From: Rhododendron vialii
Taxonomy: Eukaryota > Streptophyta > Magnoliopsida > Ericales > Ericaceae
Reading direction: 5' to 3'
Length of the DNA: 64,000 nt
Assembly: GCF_030253575.1 (NCBI RefSeq)
Contig: NC_080557.1
Coordinates: 17,805,501-17,869,500, forward strand
The translations under genes were made by a program, and so were the position numbers. A model generated the notes under the pieces. The model searched no databases and had not been told where the DNA came from. It worked only from the letters and a program-made list of their open reading frames with translations. Below are positions 11,593 through 23,800 of the stretch, in pieces (position 1 is the first letter of the stretch; each line of letters opens with the position of its first letter).

Positions 11593-12216
11593 AGGCCAAA
11601 CCCCGTTTCTTCTCCCATCCCCTCTCTCTCTCTCTCTCTCATTCGCACAGGCTTGAATAGAAGAATGAACCGTACTTTGATTGTGTTTCGTTGCTTGCCT
11701 TTTCTTTTCTTTTTTTTATTCCCTAACAATGGGAATAGAAAGTCTTAATGTAGTAGGCTTCGATTCAAAGACTTGAAATTTTGTTTCTTAAAATCTTTTT
11801 TTTAAAATTTAAACATAGTTTGTTGGTGTTATTAGGTGTATCAACTTTTTAATTGTATATTAATTATAATTAATATTGTTAAAGTATAAACTAAATTTAG
11901 TATTTCGGCACTAGAAAGTTAAGTCCAAGCCCAATTGACAAAACCAAAAGATGGATGATAATATTTTTTTGAATGAGGGCAATAGGATAATTCCACATAC
12001 CAACTCACCTAGAATGAAAGATATTATTGAAAAAGATATAAATATCTAGTTTTTAGAATCTCTAAAATATTTAGCTCTATAAGTTATAGAATATCCTTGT
12101 GAAATATCTAGAGTTTTTTTTTTTTTTTGAGAATTAGTCACATGTGTAATTCTAAAATTACCTCAAAATTTATCTTGTATGAAAATATCTTTTTACTAGA
12201 GCCTTCCATGGAATAG

Positions 12217-12224
12217 TATAAATA
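12217..12224 (+). promoter_or_regulatory. TATA box of the unit B small-protein gene
   Basis: TATAAATA, 94 bases before the ATG at 12311, which fits a plant core promoter with a 5' leader of about 60 bases. Confidence 0.65.
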
Positions 12225-12310
12225 GGGATTAGTTCTAGCCATTTTCGACCAAGCCAAAATCTTTTTTGAGCTCAAGTGTAGTACAAATAGTCTCATTCCC
12301 CATTCTTGAA

Positions 12311-12637
12311 ATGAAGACCAGCTTGATATTCTGTGTCTTTCTCCTATCACCTGTCCTTTGGGTCACAGCTCTCTCACCACTACCACCTCCGATTTTTGTT
12401 GTTGTGGTTCCCACCCCGCCGGCACAGGGGTGGATGACATGGGTACCACAGGGGTGGATGACGTGGGTGGAGGTGTTGTCGGTGCTATTTGGCGCCGTGA
12501 TACTACTCTGGCTCTTTGGATTATTTGTGAGGGTTGTTTCACATTTTTTGGGTTCAGTTCCTCCACCACATCCGATTCATCCGGAGGTACACGAGCCCCC
12601 AGCGCCATTCCACGTGGCGATCGACATTCCCCACTAG
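12311..12637 (+). CDS. Small proline-rich secreted/membrane protein, copy B (108 aa)
   Basis: Paralogue of the gene at 7220, with a complete promoter. The first 20 residues equal those of copy A and look like a signal peptide. A Pro/Val stretch follows, then a tandem heptad (QGWMTWV twice) present only once and altered in A, a hydrophobic helix (VLSVLFGAVILLWLFGLF) and a Pro/His tail with a single GSVPPPHPI. Most differences from A are these in-frame repeat changes or conservative swaps, which suggests that the frame was under selection. The function is unknown. A membrane-anchored or secreted peptide is an inference from hydrophobicity alone. Confidence 0.65.
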   Translation: MKTSLIFCVFLLSPVLWVTALSPLPPPIFVVVVPTPPAQGWMTWVPQGWMTWVEVLSVLFGAVILLWLFGLFVRVVSHFLGSVPPPHPIHPEVHEPPAPFHVAIDIPH

Positions 12638-14552
12638 TATCAGTAGGTGGAGGACATTGGACTAGTCGGCCCAGGCAATAGAGTTCTAGATCTTAGGAGT
12701 ATTTTGTTTTTAATGTTTTAATTTTTCTATAATTTGTATCGCGGTTATGGATTAGGTGGCAATTGTGGTCTTGACAATTATAATCTAAACGGGTAATTTG
12801 ATTTCTCGGATGGTTCATGTGAATTTGGTTGCTAATGATTTGATTAAGATGGCTACATGTGTTAACTTGGGTGATAGTGATTACTTATTTGTATTGTTAG
12901 TATTATGACGGTATAATGTTGATTTTCTAAATGATTTTGGATTTTTGCACTGTCTGAAAATTATTTTGTTGTAATCTCAGAGGTTTGTTTGTTGTTGATA
13001 TGGGTTATTGAAACTGCTATATAATGCCTTGTCGAATAGCTTGAATGTTTCAGAGATCAATTGACTTACTTTCTCATCTAAATGGAAATGGAATTGCTGA
13101 CTTTGATGAAGATAAAAGATTAGTTTTCCTTTTCTTTTTTTTATGAGGTCAGGTGAGTGCTACTTCCAAGATTGGAAAATGAGAAATAGGAACTCATTTC
13201 CCTGTAACGCGAAATTTTGAAATCATGAGATGCAACTTTAATGTGTAAACTGTGACAAAAAATAAGCTTGAGAACGTTTGATTTTTTGAAATTTCAACTG
13301 TTCTGCAGCTAGCGGGCTTGCTAATATCCGTTTAAAAAGAAGGCAGCAAGCTTAGCATTGCACGGAACAAGTCCTACTGGGACTAGCTGCCAATTGCTTG
13401 ATTAAAATAGTAGTGGTAGGATCATGTGAATTATCATTCCTGCATTGGTAAAAAACATGACAGGTTGGCTCATTCTACCAATAAATACACTAAAAGATAA
13501 CTCATGTGATATTCAAATCATGGTCATCGGCTCACTGAACCATAATCGATTAAGATTTGTCAAAAACTCGAGGAGTGTTGATTGGTAAAGCCAAATTAGT
13601 TACATCAGCACATTTTTTTTCCTCTGAAATTTGATTACCATACTGATAAATTAAATTGACCTCCATGAATTTTTTAGCAAATACACGAACCTCTTTGTGG
13701 TTTGAAAAAATCAAAACTAATATTAGGGTCTTAAATGCCTGTAATTTTAAATCGGAGTTAAATTTAGTTAGTTTCCTCCGGAGAATGTATTAGATCTATT
13801 ATCATAGAAGGATCGTTTAATATCGCCATGAAAATAAATGAGTGGTGACACATTGTTTTTATAGATCATTTTCCTTTTTGAAAAATAATTTGTAAACTGT
13901 ATTTTCCTAAGAAATGCACTCCAAAATATTTTAGTTATCGTATTTTGGAAAATGTATAGTCGTATTTTGAAGCACTAAAAGATAAATTTTTGAAGTGCAT
14001 CTACGCAAAAAATGTGAAAACCTTCCATTTCAATTTTTTATGGACACCTTTTTGGCATAAAAAAAATTGTCATGTACATAAGAGTAACCTTTCTATTTGA
14101 AAAAATAACATGAACATTTTTGCACAAAAAAGATAAAATGTACGTCTTATTAGTATCTATGAACGGGTCCACAGACCGCACATATGACATTAACCGTGTA
14201 AAGTTGACAACTGAACCAGTAACGCAAATGGTACATAGTTCACTTTTTATGGTCATTTTATTTGAAAAAAAAGTGTCTGGTTGTGCTTAAGAAAATAACC
14301 TCTGTATATAAAAAGTAACCTCTTTTATTTTTCTCAAAAAATTAGACTGGAGATTACCTCGTAACGGAGACATCGATATCTGCGCGAAAATACAAGGGCT
14401 TGACAAGTAATATTAAAAAGTATAAGAGGCAAGACAACACAAGTATAAAATAGAAGGGTGCAAAGTGTTATTTTGTCCCTATTGCTTTAGGCGAAACCAC
14501 AAGGCCAAACCCCGTATCTTCTCCCATCCTCTCTCTCATTCGCACAGGCTTC

Positions 14553-14557
<5 letters not shown>

Positions 14558-14605
<48 letters not shown>

Positions 14606-14738
14606 TTACTTCTATTTTTATTTTCAATTTTTATTTTCTTTTCCTTTTAAATTTCTAGTGGTAGTAACAATCGTTCGCTCCCTCGGCCAAATTCAAAATC
14701 CTTATGGCCTTTCACGTCGCTTGCCCAATTACATGGTA

Positions 14739-14780
<42 letters not shown>

Positions 14781-14798
14781 TGAACACCACTCTCTCTC

Positions 14799-14831
<33 letters not shown>

Positions 14832-14832
14832 G
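14558..14832 (+). repeat. CT microsatellites around exon 1 of the PHD gene
   Basis: (CT)n at about 14558-14602 lies in the probable 5' UTR or promoter. Further (CT)n runs at about 14743-14775 and 14791-14840 fill the 117-bp first intron. They create the Leu-Ser repeats in the read-through open frame, which are not coding. Confidence 0.9.
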
Positions 14833-17800
14833 CTCTCTCTGTGTATTTGCAGCCGGCGAATATGTTTCTGCACGCTAGGGTTTCCTCGCGAGCTGCAGAG
14901 CGACAAGGCGAAGAACGAGTTCCTGGAGCAGGTGGCTAGGGTTGAGGACTTCTTCAAGGATCCGTGGCTACTTAGGGTTCGAGACGAGGGCGCCACCGTC
15001 CAGGTCACCGTTCCCAGGGTGGTCGTGCCGCCGCCGCCACCGGTGCCCGCGGCGACGACGCCTGGAGAGGGGGGATTGGGGGGTGGGGATGGAGAGGATT
15101 TGCTGCTGCTGTCGGCGCAGACTAAGCGGGCCGCGATGCAGAGGAAAGCGGCGGTGGCGTCGATGGCGGCCGAGGATTACGCGCGGCGGTTCGAGTCCGG
15201 TGCTTTGGCGGTGAGGGGTTCTGACTTTACTGAATTCATGATTGATGATTATAAATTATTGTGTTATTTTTGCTTTGTGGTTTTGAATTTTTGGCAATTG
15301 TGAGAAAGTGGAGTGTGTTACTTGTGAGGAGTTTATGTTGTTGATTCTGTAGAATGTAGAATTTGCAATTTTTGTTTATTTGGGATGGGAATTGGTGTGA
15401 ACATGCTTTGAAACGACTACAGTACTCCCTTTGTTTAAGAATTCGAACTCCTCTTATATGTAACTCTAGTGTAAGAAATATTGATCTGAACTCCTCTTAG
15501 ATGTAGTTCTAGTGAAAGAAACATTGATTTTGAGTGCATGCACGCACACAGTCTTGTGCATATGTTGGTGCAACTAAAAAAGAAGACATTGTCTGGCTTA
15601 AATTTAATTTTCATGGCGTTAACATGGTAAGTGGATGGATTAGATTCCATGCTCACTGAAGGCACAGAATACCTCTTCTTTTTAGTACCAAACTGAGTGA
15701 AGCCAGGAAATGCCAGGTGAGGCTGAAATTGCTCTCCTTTCTCCTCTATTTCGTCTGGCTCTTTTCTTTTTTCCCTCGTCCTTTGTCTCATCGGTCTTGT
15801 GTTCCAACATAAAAAATTCTCCATTTATTTAAAATTATTACACATGGTAATATACAGAAATTAAATGGGAATATTTGACTGAAATTTTGTTAGCCATAAA
15901 CATGATTTTTAGAGTATGAGATGGGAATATTTCAAAATTCAAAATCTAAATTTTGTGTAATGGTAATTTTTTGTTTCCCTATGCTTCCTCTCATGGTTTC
16001 AACATGCAATACCAACAATTGTGATTGACTAGGTGTTCTTGTGTGTATGCTTTATGTTTCTTTCATTTGGACTAGATCTAAAGAGTGGTTCAATTTTCTG
16101 TGGAAAAGGAGTAGGAAATATTTTTGCTTCCAGCTTATGATTTGGAACTCTTTGTATTTGTTTGAGAACATGTTCCATGACTGGTCAAAGAGTGCTGGCT
16201 GACAGTGAAGAAAGTTGTTAAAGAGGACTAAAGGTGAAGAAAAAATATGTCTTAATTAGTCGTGCTTGTGCAATGGACATTGAATTACGAATCCACGCAT
16301 GATGTGAAAACGTCTCTTGCAATGTGAGATTATCTAAATGTGTGTACTGTATATCTTTTTCAGTATGACATGATACGTACTGTTCAGTAAATTCGCTTGC
16401 AGTATAATTTGGAGACACCGACACGATACCAATGCATTTGCATTTGTGCATGATGCCTTTTTTTTTTCCTGGAAGATTTTCTACTTTAGGAAAGAAGCAA
16501 GACTTCAGTTAAGAATGAACAAAACCCATTTAAAGTTTTGTGCATGTGGAAAGGAGAAAAAAGTCGGTTGACTTAGAAGGATCAAAACCATCCCGCAACT
16601 TCTATGCAACTACTGTGTGTAGCATGGTATTTATGCACAATTGCACATAGACATGGGAAACATCAATTCTCAAAAAATGGGACACTGCAATTTTTCAATA
16701 TTTATTTTCTTTGTGAATACCTACAAATATTTAGTTTAGGACTCCTATCGAATGTGTTAGTGACTGGTGTTGTATGCCTACATACGTACATAAATGTCCT
16801 ATAGTACACTTGTGGCCCAAATACACTTGAAGTTATAAATGTTTACTGTCGTAAATACATTTAAAATTTTCATAAGGCACCCTGCAGCATCCCATGTGTT
16901 GCGTGTCCCTGACGTGGTGTTTCCTCTACGTATTTTGGTGTTTTATGGTGTGTCGTGTTTCCCTGACATATCTGACAAGGATACAATGACTCAGTGTGTA
17001 GGTGCTTCAAAGCAAATATTCAAATGCAGCTCAAACAGGCATTGAATACCGAGTTGGGGCTTTACATGAATTCATTTCCCTTTTATTTCTCACTTTGAAT
17101 TATTTTCCTTGGTTTAATATGAGCTACTTATGCCCCTGTTCACCACCTCAACACATGTACTTCTTCAATATTTCTATCTTTTAGCACAACCCACTGTGAC
17201 ATAAAGTAACTTGTCCATGCAATTGTTTTTCATGCTAAACCTTCCCGGACCATATTAATTAGTTAATTATTTGATGTTTAGTTGTCGCAATTCCTAAATT
17301 TGAATGAATCAGTCATTTCTAGTTTGTTGTTTTTGTAACTCAAGCCATCCATCTGACATTATAATTTCTACTCCACAGTCCACTCAACTATTGAATATGT
17401 TATTGTTTTTATTGGCAAACCTTGTGGACTAGAAAATGTTGTGGGCTTTATAGGTGTCCTATGGAACTTACTTCAACTTAGTTCAAATATGCTGTTAAAG
17501 GATCCAACTCAAAGCCGATTGGCAATGAGTGGAGAGGCCGTCCAAGCTCATATACGAGTTTTGGAGGTTATAATTAACCAGCAAACTCTAGTACTCTTAT
17601 GCATGTGCGACCCTAACTCGCACGTGGAGAGGTAAACAAAGGGGGCCTTAAAGTAGGGGTCACAAAGGATCAAGGTGTACTTAGGAACAACCGACGGGGC
17701 AATCAATGAAGAGAGTTTTGTCCAAAAGCCTCCAAAAGCCTAACTGTGATGTAATGTTAAAGTATCCAACTCAAACCAATTGCAATGAGTGTAGAGGCCG

Positions 17801-20800
17801 CTTAGGCTCATGTACTAAATTTGGAGGCCAAATTAAAAAAAATGGGATAAGCTCTAACACGTGTAATGATATAAAATTCGCTGGAAAACTTCCCGGTTGT
17901 GTTTGGACTTCATAACTATCCATTCTCCCCCCGCAATAGGAGCGTTGGCATTGAGGAGTGGCCCTGACTTCCATCGGAGGTAGTGGCAGGAACTCTCTTC
18001 CTTAGCCTTTGTAGGTTTGTATTGACGCTTTATGAGATCACACGCCCTTTCAGCTCCAAAGGGATTTTGCCATCCGTTAAATATTTTTGTCTATGAATCA
18101 TCTTCCTTGTGGATATCTTAAATGTCTCTCTAAATGGGGTTATTAAGAATCGAAACAGTAGTATAGCGTACCTTCCATTGAATACAGGAAGTTTTTTCTA
18201 TGCTAATGATACCGGTGATAGAATCTTTCTCGCTCTCCCAAAGTACAAATAAGACATGGAAAAAACTGTTTATTTTATTTTTGTTTGAAACATGCACTTG
18301 CCTGCTCTCACAGTCACTTTTCTGCTGGCACACCTCTTCCTTTGTCAGGAAGCTGGAGTCATTTGATGTATCTGTTCTTGTCCTGGAACCGTAGTCCTCT
18401 TTTAATGGTGTCTCCCTCCTATAGTATCTCATTGTTGCTTTGGCAATAACAACGTATACTTTTATATGTGAAGGATGCCTCCATAGATCTTCCTGCAGAA
18501 GATCAAGGCCAGTCTAGTGTGAAAGTAATGTGCAGGCTATGCTATTTCGGTGAAAATGAAGGAAGTGAGAGAGCAATGAAGATGCTTTCATGCAAAAGTT
18601 GTGGCAAGAAGTATCATAGGAGCTGCCTGAAAGCTTGGGCTCAAAGGAGAGGTAATAGCAAGAAGTATCATAGTCTAGTTAGTTTTTTTTTTTTTTTCCA
18701 AAACCAGGCTACTTTGTTACTATTGCAAATTTTACATATTTTCGTGGATGATTGCAGACTTATTTCATTGGAGTTCGTGGACCTGTCCATCGTGCCGAAT
18801 ATGTGAGGTAATTACTAATTTCTGATTGCCCTTTGTTAGCATAAGATATGAAGTTGTATTAAGCAATATGACTGCTATGTTCATCATTTCACTATCATCT
18901 AATCTGTTTTTCTTTTCCCGTTCACCGAACTGTCACTGGAATAATTAAGTTTTTAAGTCTTGTTGCCAGCTTCGCATATCAGTTACTTTATTGTGCATTT
19001 CTGGCTTCTTGAATTAAGATTTTCCTGCTCAGAGTTTAATATTTTTTTGGAAAACATCAGCCATTCTACATCCAAATTGAAAGAAGATTACAAGGGCAGA
19101 CCTAGTAATCATTCATTTTTTGGGCGATTGTGGGCATGTGTCAGGATGGGCTAAAGCACCAAACCAAAAGTTAAACAAAATACGTAATAGCATAGGAAAC
19201 TAAAACGCTTATATTTTCAACTTTTCGTGGGGCTTCACATGCATATGTATTCATGAATAGGCTTGTGCATTGACGGGCGTACATTGGCCCATGTATTTAA
19301 ACATTTTCTTCTTTCCCAGTCTCATGGAATCAATATTAGTTGAGAACAGTCCGAAGTGGATGAGCAATTTCTTTTTGCCTCTTTCTAACTTAGCTATGTG
19401 TCACACCTGTCCTTGATTGACTGTTTGACAGGAGTTGGGGACAACGTAAAATAGCAACCTTATATGTTTTGTACCACCACAAAGCCAATACCTGATAAAC
19501 ATTTTCTTCTTATATGTTTTAGCAAAATGTAATGTTATCCCACACTGACTCTTTTTGTGGTTTCTCCTTCATTTAGCTTTCCTCTACTTAGCATTGAGCC
19601 TTCTAAATGTAGTTGTTTGTGATCGGTTGATGCGGTAGTTAGGAGTAATATAGTTGTGGTAGATGGTAGCACTAAGGGGAGGAGTCGACCAAAATTGACT
19701 TTAGGGGTTGTAGTTTGAAAGGATCTAGGTTTTTTGGAGATCACGGTTCATGATGCCCTTGAAGAGCTCAAAGGAGATAACGGATTCACGCGGCCAACCC
19801 CAATTACTGGGACTTAAGGTTTGGTTTGGTTTGGCAGATTCCGTGCATTTGTGTCCCATGTTTATTATGCTCTGTTACATGATTGCTTCAAGTGAAGGCC
19901 TTAAATGCATAACAGAATTGGAAAGAGAATAAGAGTCAAATCAGTCATTGCACTCGTATTAAGAGGAATTGGAAAAAAGGATTCTGGTACGAGATTGAAA
20001 AACCTTCAGATACACAAGTTGCTGAGAAAGTTGATTAATTTAAACTCTCAAACTAAGTTATGTGGAATGTGGATTGCTCCAATACGACGAATGGGATTGC
20101 AAACATGCCAGGCTATGTGTCTGCTATACATGATCCAGTAATAGCATTTTTTACGATTATTATTGTAAAACATATTGTTAGGAGCTTTATGATCATCTGG
20201 TCGTGGGATTTCTTTATTACTGCTGTGTCCTTAATTGCTGACTTTGTTTATTGTCAGTGTGTTTGTTTGACTGAACTATATTTGTGATGCACTGCTGCAT
20301 TTGCTGTTGTCTTTTTGGTCGTATTGCAATTGATCAATTTATTATGACGCATTTACAGCAAAGCTGGTTTACAATTACTTCTGTATCTTGTTCACTTCTG
20401 AAATGTACTCATAACTCTAGGTCTGCCGAAGGACTGGAGATCAGACTAGATTCATGTTCTGTAAAAGGTGTGATGGTGCATACCATTGTTACTGTCAGCA
20501 ACCTCCTCACAAGGTTGGGTGTTGATTCCTTATCCCTGTAGGTTTTGTTCCAACTAGCAATTGAAACAGTTTGCCTTATGTGAGTTTGAACTCTGCAGAA
20601 TGTTAGCAATGGACCTTATTTGTGCCCTAAACATACAAGGTGTCACAGCTGTGGATCTAATGTCCCTGGAAATGGTCTAAGCGTAAGGTATTGACTGTTA
20701 GCAATGGTTAAGAACCTTATATGAAAATGATCTCAGATGACATGTTGATGTTTTAGTGGTAGCTCTTTCTTTTGTATGGACTGTTTTCTAAGAATCCTGA

Positions 20801-23800
20801 TAACTGTAATGGTTTATTCTAAAGATGCATCTTTTTGAAATGTGGATCCATTGTTGCTCTGTTAAATTGTAGGTGGTTTCTGGGTTATACCTGCTGTGAT
20901 GCTTGTGGAAGGTTGTTTGTCAAGGGAAATTACTGCCCTGTTTGTTTGAAGGTATTATTTGGTGTTTGATGATCTTGAATTTTTCAGCTTCTGTTTATTT
21001 GAGGAATTGTTAGCTTAAGCATGTTTAAACCTTTAAGTGCAAAAGTGTCAATTGGGTCTCTCTCTCTCTCCACAGAAGAAGTTCACTACCTTTTTGCCTT
21101 CGTTGTTGTAGGTTTACAGAGATTCTGAATCAACACCTATGGTTTGCTGTGATGTTTGCCAGCGCTGGGTGCACTGTCAGTGCGATGGGATCAGGTTTCT
21201 TCTGCTCTTGTTCTTCAATACTACATTGATTAGTTTTTCTGATACATATCATATAATTTTTTGTGTAAGCTGTCAGTCTAGTTGCTATATCATTGGTTGT
21301 TTGTCATTGAATGATTATCAAGGGTAGGGCAATTTTTATTTCAATTTTTTATGTGGAGTCTTCATGTGTGAAGTAAAGAGTAGCTATTGACTTTAGTTGT
21401 GGAAACACTATAAGCAAAAGAGGTTATTTGTTCTCTTCATGTTCCTGAAGAGGTAACTATAACAACAACATAACATAACCCATCTAGTCCCCAGTCATTG
21501 GGGGTATGGGCGGGGGATGATTGGAGACAGACCTAACCTTTGGCAATATATGCACAAAGTGGCTGCTCTCAGAATACCACTAAAACAGTGGTCCCCCTAA
21601 AAAAGTTGTTTGAGGTCCTCCATATTATTTATGGAACATGCCCAAGTAAGTTCGACAGCTGAGTTCCTAGATACATATTGTAATCCCTTTTTGAAGTTTC
21701 TAAAGAAGCACATGGAAAATGACATGCACAATGGTCAGAATTGTTTGAGTTATGCCTTTAGATGAGGTTCATCGTATCTTCTGCACTTTTGGTTGTGTAC
21801 CTCAGATGTAGATGTATACCTCAGATGTAGAAGTACTGATTACATTTACAACACGGAAGGAAAGGAGGTTTTATTGCAAAGGGTGGATTGAAGTAGGTAT
21901 GGATAGAAATACAGAAAGTTGGTGCCCTATATATTAGTAGTCCCATGTTACATGGACTCTTCATATGCTTTTCAAGTACCAGTGTCGAACGACTGGCACT
22001 TAGTCTGGGATATTGGTGTAGATAACATCCATCCAACAAAGTATGTTTACGTGTAGATGATATTCATCCAAGAAAGTATGTCTACAGATTTATGTTTACG
22101 CGCGGAGTCTGTGATATTATGCTTGAAATGTTCACTTTCACCTTGTTAAGATCCTGTAGCTTGGACAATAAATGAGGAATTGGAGGTGTTTTTCTGTCTT
22201 AGGAATTAGCATAGTTGCATAGTTGAGCAAGGTGCCCTTTGGTGCGCAAGGCGCCTCAAGCCTCACTCTTGGCGCCTGGAAGTCAGTCAAGCTAGGTGAT
22301 TTGACAAAGGCGAGGCCTAGGCAACCAAGGCGCGCGCCTTTTGGAAAGGCGCAAGGCGTGCTCCTGGTGAGCCTCTTTCAAATGCACCAAATTTAATTCT
22401 AAACGACAAAAATGTAACTGAGGTCTTAACCTAAGGGCTAAATGATCCTAACATATCACTTCACCGCATCGATGTTTCATCTCTCAATTGAACGACTTGA
22501 ACCGAATGATCTCTCTCAGCCTCTGTTTCAAGTGTCGGATGATTGTCTTTAAATGAATTTGACTTTCTAGTTCTCTACGCAAGAGTTGTTGCCTATATGA
22601 TTTTATGGATTTTTTACATGGTACACTAACTTCATTGTCCTAGCGTTCATTATTTGAAGAATTGATGTGTGTTTTTTTTTTTGCTATTTTTTCTTGCCTT
22701 AGTGCTCCTCGCTTCAACAAGGCCCACGCCCCGCCTTGTGCCTTGAGCCTAGAACCCAACAGATGTTCGGATGTTTGAGTACTTGGCCAAACATTCTTCA
22801 TAATATACATACAAAAGACCTATGGTTACATAAAATCGTTTCACATGATTTTGTTAGTACTTGGTCATTTAGATGTTTGAATGTTATGTTTATTGATTGG
22901 AGAATTATAGGAATACTTTTCTGGAGTTAATAATTTTGCTTTATTAATAGTTTTAATTGATCTCTGTGACCCTTGCTTGAATCAGGCGCCACTCATGCTT
23001 CAGCGCTTGAATGGCCAGACACTAGGCATCACTTGTATCAATTCTCAACTGGCACCTGAGTCCACGTAGCATAAGAGTGTTAGTAATGAACATGATGCGA
23101 CAATATCAGCCAAGGATTACTTCTTTTGTATGTATATTATAAATAATATGAGTTACAAGGAATAATGTGAACTTTTTAAAATTTACTATTGAAATGAAGT
23201 AGAATTGTATGTTGAGAACCTGAGGTGGAGGAAATGCGACAATAAAGTTCTATTTAATTGCATAATTAGGTTAAGTTAGAGTAGTAGTTGATGAAGGAGG
23301 ACCCTAAACAGGTAAGTAAAAGGGAATTAGATTTGCTAAATTTAGATATATGAAGCAAAGTAGGGAAGGAGAGAAGATGCTAACTTGCTTATTGGAGTGC
23401 TAGCACCATTGTTATATATTTGAGGCATTCGAGTCCAGAAGTTTCATGATGGCTAAATATTCCCTGTTTGACACTAAAGCTGGTCATGATTTGCTGTTGT
23501 TAGATAGCTTGATATACATTTTTGTGCCCATTTCCTAATAGCTTAAACTTGTGGGACAATTGGTTACGTAACAGTTTATGAATGAAGTTATATTTTATCC
23601 TGCCTACACTTTTCGACATCGTTTTTCCAAACCAGAAGCAAAAATTAGATTGTAAAAAGTAAACAATACGATCAATTGCAGAAGAAAACTAAGTTGAGTT
23701 AATTATCAAATTATTAGAACGACATTGGCTAATAAATGAGTGACTTGGAGAAGGGCAACAGTGGAGGAAGAATAGAGGGTGAGATGAGAGAAGTGGAGAG

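Larger units (their letters stand above)
4150..11654 (+). repeat. Unit A of a tandem segmental duplication, split by two solo LTRs
   Basis: The segment aligns by eye along its length with unit B (11655-14551): promoter, TATA box, small membrane-protein gene, 3' flank and a terminal CATTCGCACAGGCTT. Without the insertions at 4805-7201 and 9448-11592, unit A is about 2.95 kb against about 2.9 kb for B. The copies differ by scattered substitutions and small indels. The unit ends directly where B begins, so this is a direct tandem duplication. Both LTRs are absent from B and so inserted after it. Confidence 0.9.
11655..14551 (+). repeat. Unit B of the tandem segmental duplication (uninterrupted)
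   Basis: It starts with the ATAGAAGAATGAAC segment seen at 4150 and ends at CGCACAGGCTT, about 150 bases before the first codon of the PHD gene. It contains an intact promoter, the small-protein gene at 12311-12637 and about 1.9 kb of non-coding flank. Confidence 0.9.

Noticed and set aside
14704-15303. 199-codon frame with long Leu-Ser repeats
   Set aside because: It reads through the CT-rich first intron and past the exon 2 donor of the PHD gene; splicing at 14735/14853 gives the conserved N-terminus.
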